Shown here piece by piece: positions 59,610 to 64,000 of a stretch of 64,000 bases of DNA. Under the pieces are notes generated by a model. That model was not told where the DNA came from. It did not search any database and was given only the letters and a program-made list of their open reading frames with translations. Positions within the stretch are counted from its first letter, which is position 1. Each line of letters starts with the position of its first letter. Source of the DNA: Undaria pinnatifida (Eukaryota > Sar > Phaeophyceae > Laminariales > Alariaceae); NCBI GenBank assembly GCA_012845835.1, contig JABAKD010000022.1, forward strand, positions 3,492,444-3,556,443, read 5' to 3'. The position numbers were made by a program, and so were the translations under genes.

Positions 59610-60300
59610 TTTTAGGATGGGATTTTTTTTTTTTTCGTCGAGAAATCGTCAAAAACATTTCCGACCGAGGGTTCCCGACCGAACATATTTTGCCCACTAT
59701 CTACTAGTCATCGTTGCCAAGCTCAAAACGCTATTGTGCCTCTGCGTGCATCTAGGGATAAACACGGTAGATCCGATGCTTCTGTGTCTGCATCAAGCCA
59801 GCATCTATAAAAATAGTTAAAACACAAGGCAGTGCACAGCAGTCACATTCTATACTAATATTATTATGAAAATTTAAATTGACTCCAGCTGAGATCGAAT
59901 ATGTTGTCGAACTCATCTTTGTAAGCTGTGTGTGATACTCCGATCGCGCGTATTATGACGCCACCAACCACCTGTGTATGGCCGATGAACGAAAATTGAC
60001 ATGGCTGCCTCATCAAGGTCGCGTGTAATGTATTTATAATGTCCAGCAGCTACAAGCGGCCGCCGGCGTGCTGGTCCGTAGCCGTCTGTGGAGGAGGAGA
60101 GAAACCGGGAGTGGAAAATGATTTTGTCAAGCGCGTCGCAGCCAAAACATTGTTTTTAATCTTTAAGGCAGAACTAGAACGCCAACTAGCTGCGAAACCT
60201 TTCTAGCTTTTGGTTCTCGGTTCTTGGTTCATACTATGTCGCACTTCGATCGCGGGAGATGCGAGTGCTCGAGTGGTGCATTATCAGGAGTAGAGGAGTC
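59610..60300. other. Stretch with a degenerate micro-ORF repeat (minus strand)
   Basis: The segment 59,880-59,955 in reverse matches the AGTATCACACACAGCTTRCAAAGATGAG end of the dispersed repeat, with the frame lost. Nothing else is recognised. Confidence 0.4.
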
Positions 60301-60307
60301 TATCAGC

Positions 60308-60655
60308 TCACGTGTTATTCACGGCTAACCGTGATGGAGGAATGGAGAACAGCCTGCGTTCAGGAAGTTTCGCTATGGGAGGTGCCACATCCTCATCGAT
60401 GCGATCGAGATCAGGGTCTGTAAAAGGTGAGGCACGTCTCTCACGTTGGATCGGTCGCCTCTCACCTCGGTAAAACTCTATTTTTAACGAACAAGGCTTT
60501 GAGACACTCTTATTCGCAGGGGTCACCGGCCAGCCATGGCGGGACGCACGTCCGTATGTGCAAATCCCATAATCGCCAGCCACGCAACAAGTACTACGTC
60601 CGAGCCAGTGGCTTGGTGGCTCCAGATATATAGTGTTTGTCCTTTCTACTTTCAC
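60308..60655 (-). CDS. Candidate terminal exon, unidentified
   Basis: The minus frame ends DPDLDRIDEDVAPPIAKLPE then about 18 residues to the stop at 60,308. This acidic, proline-containing tail looks like real protein. A 48-nt GT-AG intron (60,418-60,465) can be removed without changing the frame. Upstream exons were not found and no family is recognised. Confidence 0.28.
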   Translation of the reverse strand: MKVERTNTIYLEPPSHWLGRSTCCVAGDYGICTYGRASRHGWPVTPANKSVSKPCSLKIEFYRGERRPIQRERRASPFTDPDLDRIDEDVAPPIAKLPERRLFSIPPSRLAVNNT

Positions 60656-60779
60656 CCTTGTCGCGTGCTTGTCGAATGTCCAGTCAACCAGTCTGGCATC
60701 CTCGAGGACTTTCTACTGCTGCTGCTGTCGGCTGTAGTTCCGAGATGATTTTGTCGCGCGCAAAGGGGGTGCAGGCTGA

Positions 60780-60960
60780 CCGCCTTTGCTGAATCATCCT
60801 GTGGACCCTCTGGAACTGTAATAGCTCAGGAGTGTTACCGACGTACTGTATATGCTCCGTAAAGGCACACTACACACCCGGTAGCGCGCGCAATCGCAGT
60901 ACCTCGACAAACTTGTAAATATGAGCTTCGACGGATCGCTTGGCGTTTTGTGCCCCCCAG
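60780..60960 (+). repeat. Diverged dispersed-repeat copy
   Basis: CTGTGGACCCTCTGG, a GTTACCGACGTACTGTATATGC segment and ACTTGTAAATATGAGCTTCGACG match the 3' part of the 32-kb family. The micro-ORF is degenerate after MSFD. Confidence 0.4.
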
Positions 60961-63488
60961 CAACCAGTACTTGCACGTAGTTTTGGTGGGAATCGGGTCC
61001 GAAATTCGTACCGAGAGGTATACTAGCACGCTGATCACACCTGACACGGCAGCAGTCAACTACGTACTGCTGCTGTTGTATACAGAAACTGAATCGAGTG
61101 CCGTATCATACATACCGGCATTTTTTCGATGCCATGAAAATTAAGCCGGACAGATGCTCTGCGTAGTCATAGCAGCAGCAGAGTATATAGAAGCGGAAGT
61201 ACACGAGCCCAACGTAGACATGAACCGCTGTCGATACAGGGTTGCTTCATCAATAATACCAGTCGTACTCGCACGGGTAGGAGCAACATGAGAAGTAATA
61301 TTTACATTTCTTTGTACGTACGTCGTAGCTGGCATTGTAGTACAGACAGCAGTAGTAGTAGCAATTTGCTGCACGAAAATAGCACGTACATACTCGTACC
61401 AGGTACAAGATTATCACGTGCGTTACACAGCTTCAGAGCAGTTACAGACATGAGGCTTGCGATACCATGCAAGGCACAAACATTGTTCCAACTTATTTCG
61501 AAAAACGACAGCCAGCCGCCGACGTACAGAGTAGTACACTACAACAGACGACGCATATTTTTAAAGCTGATCGAGTGCTGGGTGTATCTGGATATATCGG
61601 CATTTTTCGATACCATAGCAATTAAGCCGAAGAGCATCTCCTTGTCTTAACAACGATGTTCCGCCGTATTCATAGTAGCAGCAGCATCAGCAGCAGCAGG
61701 AGCAGCAGCAGCAGCGGAGTAGCAGCAGTAGAACACGAGTCCAACGTAGACGTGCACCGTTATTGATGTACTGTAGGCTCACGAATAGTGCTCGTACGCG
61801 TAGGAGTAACGTGAGCTCGAGTGAGCGTTTTTTTTTTGTACGTAGCTGACCTCACAAAAATAACACAACACATGCGCGTGCCATACATACCTGGCACAAG
61901 ACTACCAGGTATCACGTGCGTGTAGCAGCGTATACAGAGCTTTAGATAGGAAACCTGCAGATGAGAAGATTCAGACATGAGGCTTGGTGCGTAAACGACG
62001 GCAAACGTTTGTTCAAGCTGGATAGCGCACTTGCTACAGCTGTTCGTTGCTCTCCTCCTCACGCACTAATAATGTCCTACCATAGGATCTAAGGCTCGGT
62101 CGCGGAACTCCAATGACAATATACAAATCGTGTGTGAGTATGGGCATTTTTCAATACCATAAAAAACAATCCGAGAAAGCAGCAGTACGCCGCCAAGTGC
62201 ATCGTCTGATTCTCGCGTGCGTGAACAGGGCGTAGATAGAATCAAGGGGCTGTGGGTGAGATAATCCCGGAGGCTTGGGATAGCAAGCGAGGCAAGGAGT
62301 GCATATACCTGAGTACCGCGGTATCTTATCTGTTGCAGCCGATGCTGTCTCCGCCTTCAGCACTACCAATGCCAACCATCCAGTAAGAAGTATACAGGCT
62401 TGGTCACAGCTCCCAATAATCGGCTCATCGCTAGAGTTGGCGAGCCACGCACGCATTTCAAACCCCGCTTTTGCGTGTGTGTTTCGCCCGTAGGCTTCGC
62501 TGATCCTTCCCATAGCCGTCTGCGACCAGGCTGACTGGGGACTTGGGTTTAGTCAACTGGATGTGTCGTCGTGTGAATACCAAGCACGAAGAAATATAAC
62601 TGAAGGTCGAAAGCTTCAATTTAGTTTTACGTGCAAACGCGTTTGGTCCGAAATGTTTTTGGAGCGCAGAGATCCTTGAAACATTGATATGTATGTGTGT
62701 GGATGCGTACTGCGGTGTACATATTATAAAGAAAGCATTCTTGATTTCAAACTGGTATAAACATTTCTATTTTCGAACAATAAAATTCTCGTATCCTGTG
62801 TCCGATTTCTTTTTTATGTATATTTTTGAACTGCTGCGACCCTCAAATGTTTTTGAAAAATGCAAACGGAGCCCATCAAGTGCCCGTAACATTTCTGCCC
62901 ACACGCGTTTGCGTCGAAATGTATTGCAGTAGCCACACATCCCGTTTACATTGTTTGCAACAGAGCCTTTGTTGTACCTTTTCCGTAGGTTTCTGATGGC
63001 ATGTATTGTGTGTATTACGCCGGGTACGCTGGGTGTTGCTCCTCCTTCGTAAGAAGGACAGCCCAAGAGGAGACCATATAACATAAACGAGAGAGACAGC
63101 AGTGCTGCTTCGCTCATGGCTGCACCATGTTCGCCAAGGAAGCAGCGATCCCTGTGCCTGACCATGGATAGTTCGCACCGATACCTGGCAGCGTCGGGCA
63201 TCGAGCTTTCTATAATAATAAAAAGTGTACGAATAGACAAGCCGTGTTAAAAACAAGTTTAAATTTCAAAATATAACGTAAAATAAAAATGCGCCGCGTA
63301 GGTCGCGTCGGCGAGGAAGACACAAGACAACTCACAACTAGCTACTCACACCCCACCACACTGAGCATCGCCAAGCCGAGAAGCATCGCTTCGCGGGCTT
63401 GTCAGCAGAGGTAGACTGCAAACGGTTTTGTGGAACCGTACCATGCCAAGCCCTACATAGCTAGCACGAGCGACCTGTTTGTCTTCAG
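60961..63488. other. Stretch without a supported gene
   Basis: Contains CAG-type repeats (61,676-61,725) and a TACCAGGTAC (61,397). Two similar segments near 61,200-61,440 and 61,735-61,975 share words such as GAGTCCAACGTAGACGTGCA-like sequence. A possible 43-bp micro-exon on the plus strand (62,339-62,381, between TGTTGCAG and GTAAGA) was noted but cannot be placed in a gene. Confidence 0.3.
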
Positions 63489-63614
63489 GAGTTCTTAAGG
63501 GCAATCATCCGAATATCGAAAGGGATCGTTGAGACCACAATGATACCAGGCACCCAGGCGTTGAGCAAGATTGGCAAGGACGCCCCACCGAACATGTGCT
63601 TCGAAAACTCATGA
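63489..63614 (+). CDS. Probable terminal exon of an unidentified gene
   Basis: A strong acceptor (TTTGTCTTCAG) opens a frame of 41 residues to a TGA at 63,612: EFLRAIIRISKGIVETTMIP, then about 21 residues ending MCFENS. Composition and the acceptor suggest a genuine last exon. The upstream exons on the plus strand could not be identified and I recognise no family. Confidence 0.4.
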   Translation, partial: EFLRAIIRISKGIVETTMIPGTQALSKIGKDAPPNMCFENS

Positions 63615-64000
63615 GCACCAGTGATCCGTGTGCCTGTGCCCGTCTATGCTTGTTGAAGGATACATTACATGACACTTACTGCTGTAGTAAGCAACAAGAA
63701 ATAGGGAAGCAGATGATATTAGCAGGAACAAAAAACCTCGACAGCGTTTATACTGATGTTTGTGTAGAAACACCCTCTCCCTAATGTGAGACGCAGTGTG
63801 TGTCAGTATTTCTGTTTCTTGTGAGTGTCCATTGTCCGGCACCGTACGCGCGTAGGCGTGATTGATGTGCGTCTGACCCCGTGCCACCGTTGTTGTAATT
63901 ATGTTTGCTGGTGCTGGGGTCAGGTGACAGGGTGCAAGCTCTCTTCGTTCTACCACTGTTTCGGAAGGTTGCGGAAAGCGGGCTCCGAAATCTTACTATT
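63615..64000. other. Downstream flank, nothing recognised
   Basis: Short frames on both strands without domain or context. Confidence 0.3.

Noticed and set aside
62767-63256. Minus-strand 157-codon ORF with a hydrophobic segment
   Set aside because: AT-rich ends, no recognisable domain, overlapping equally open frames and no splice support. Left uncalled.

Overview
This is eukaryotic nuclear DNA from an intron-rich, transposon-rich genome. The two well-supported genes are split into many short exons by GT-AG introns. Their domain mix (PH plus DUF1336/EDR2_C; PH plus CAMK-like kinase plus KA1-like tail) and the intron density suggest a stramenopile alga, perhaps a brown alga. That is an inference and no marker gene settles it.

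Region by region. Positions 1-9,000 are a nest of mobile elements: a TIR mini-element (43-320) and a short LTR element (1,057-8,937) whose 3' LTR is split by a Ty1/copia retrotransposon (2,345-8,570, 5-bp target duplication GAGGA). Positions 9,000-15,300 hold a MITE, a GGTGCGGTTC-type repeat, a triple CCAAT cluster and weak gene-like fragments. Positions 15,300-32,600 are dominated by a 2-kb repeat present as an inverted pair (about 15.3-17.34 kb and 30.31-32.6 kb) around three tandem units of 3-3.7 kb.

Gene A (+, 28,424-38,884) has 13 exons with consistent phases giving 601 codons: PH domain, two hydrophobic segments, then DUF1336/EDR2_C. Its first four exons lie inside the inverted-repeat pair and one inverted-repeat arm sits in its intron 4. 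Gene B (-, 39,538-56,229) is convergent with gene A and encodes a PH, Ser/Thr kinase and KA1-like protein. An 11-kb intron interrupts its ATP-binding glycine loop. That intron is full of repeats: a GGCC-TIR MITE, homopolymer G and C tracts, a 429-bp tandem repeat, and a Tc1/mariner-type element with a small zinc-finger ORF.

Positions 56,300-64,000 hold another long-TIR MITE, scattered repeats, a few exon-like pieces and one likely terminal exon (+, 63,489-63,614).

The most unusual signals are a reading-frame-conserved micro-peptide repeat (core LTA, at least seven legible copies), a strongly over-represented 10-mer TACCAGGTAC (12 exact copies on either strand), and the inverted repeat bracketing the 5' part of gene A. 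Both gene models suggest membrane or phosphoinositide signalling (PH domains), but nothing in the sequence shows that they work together.
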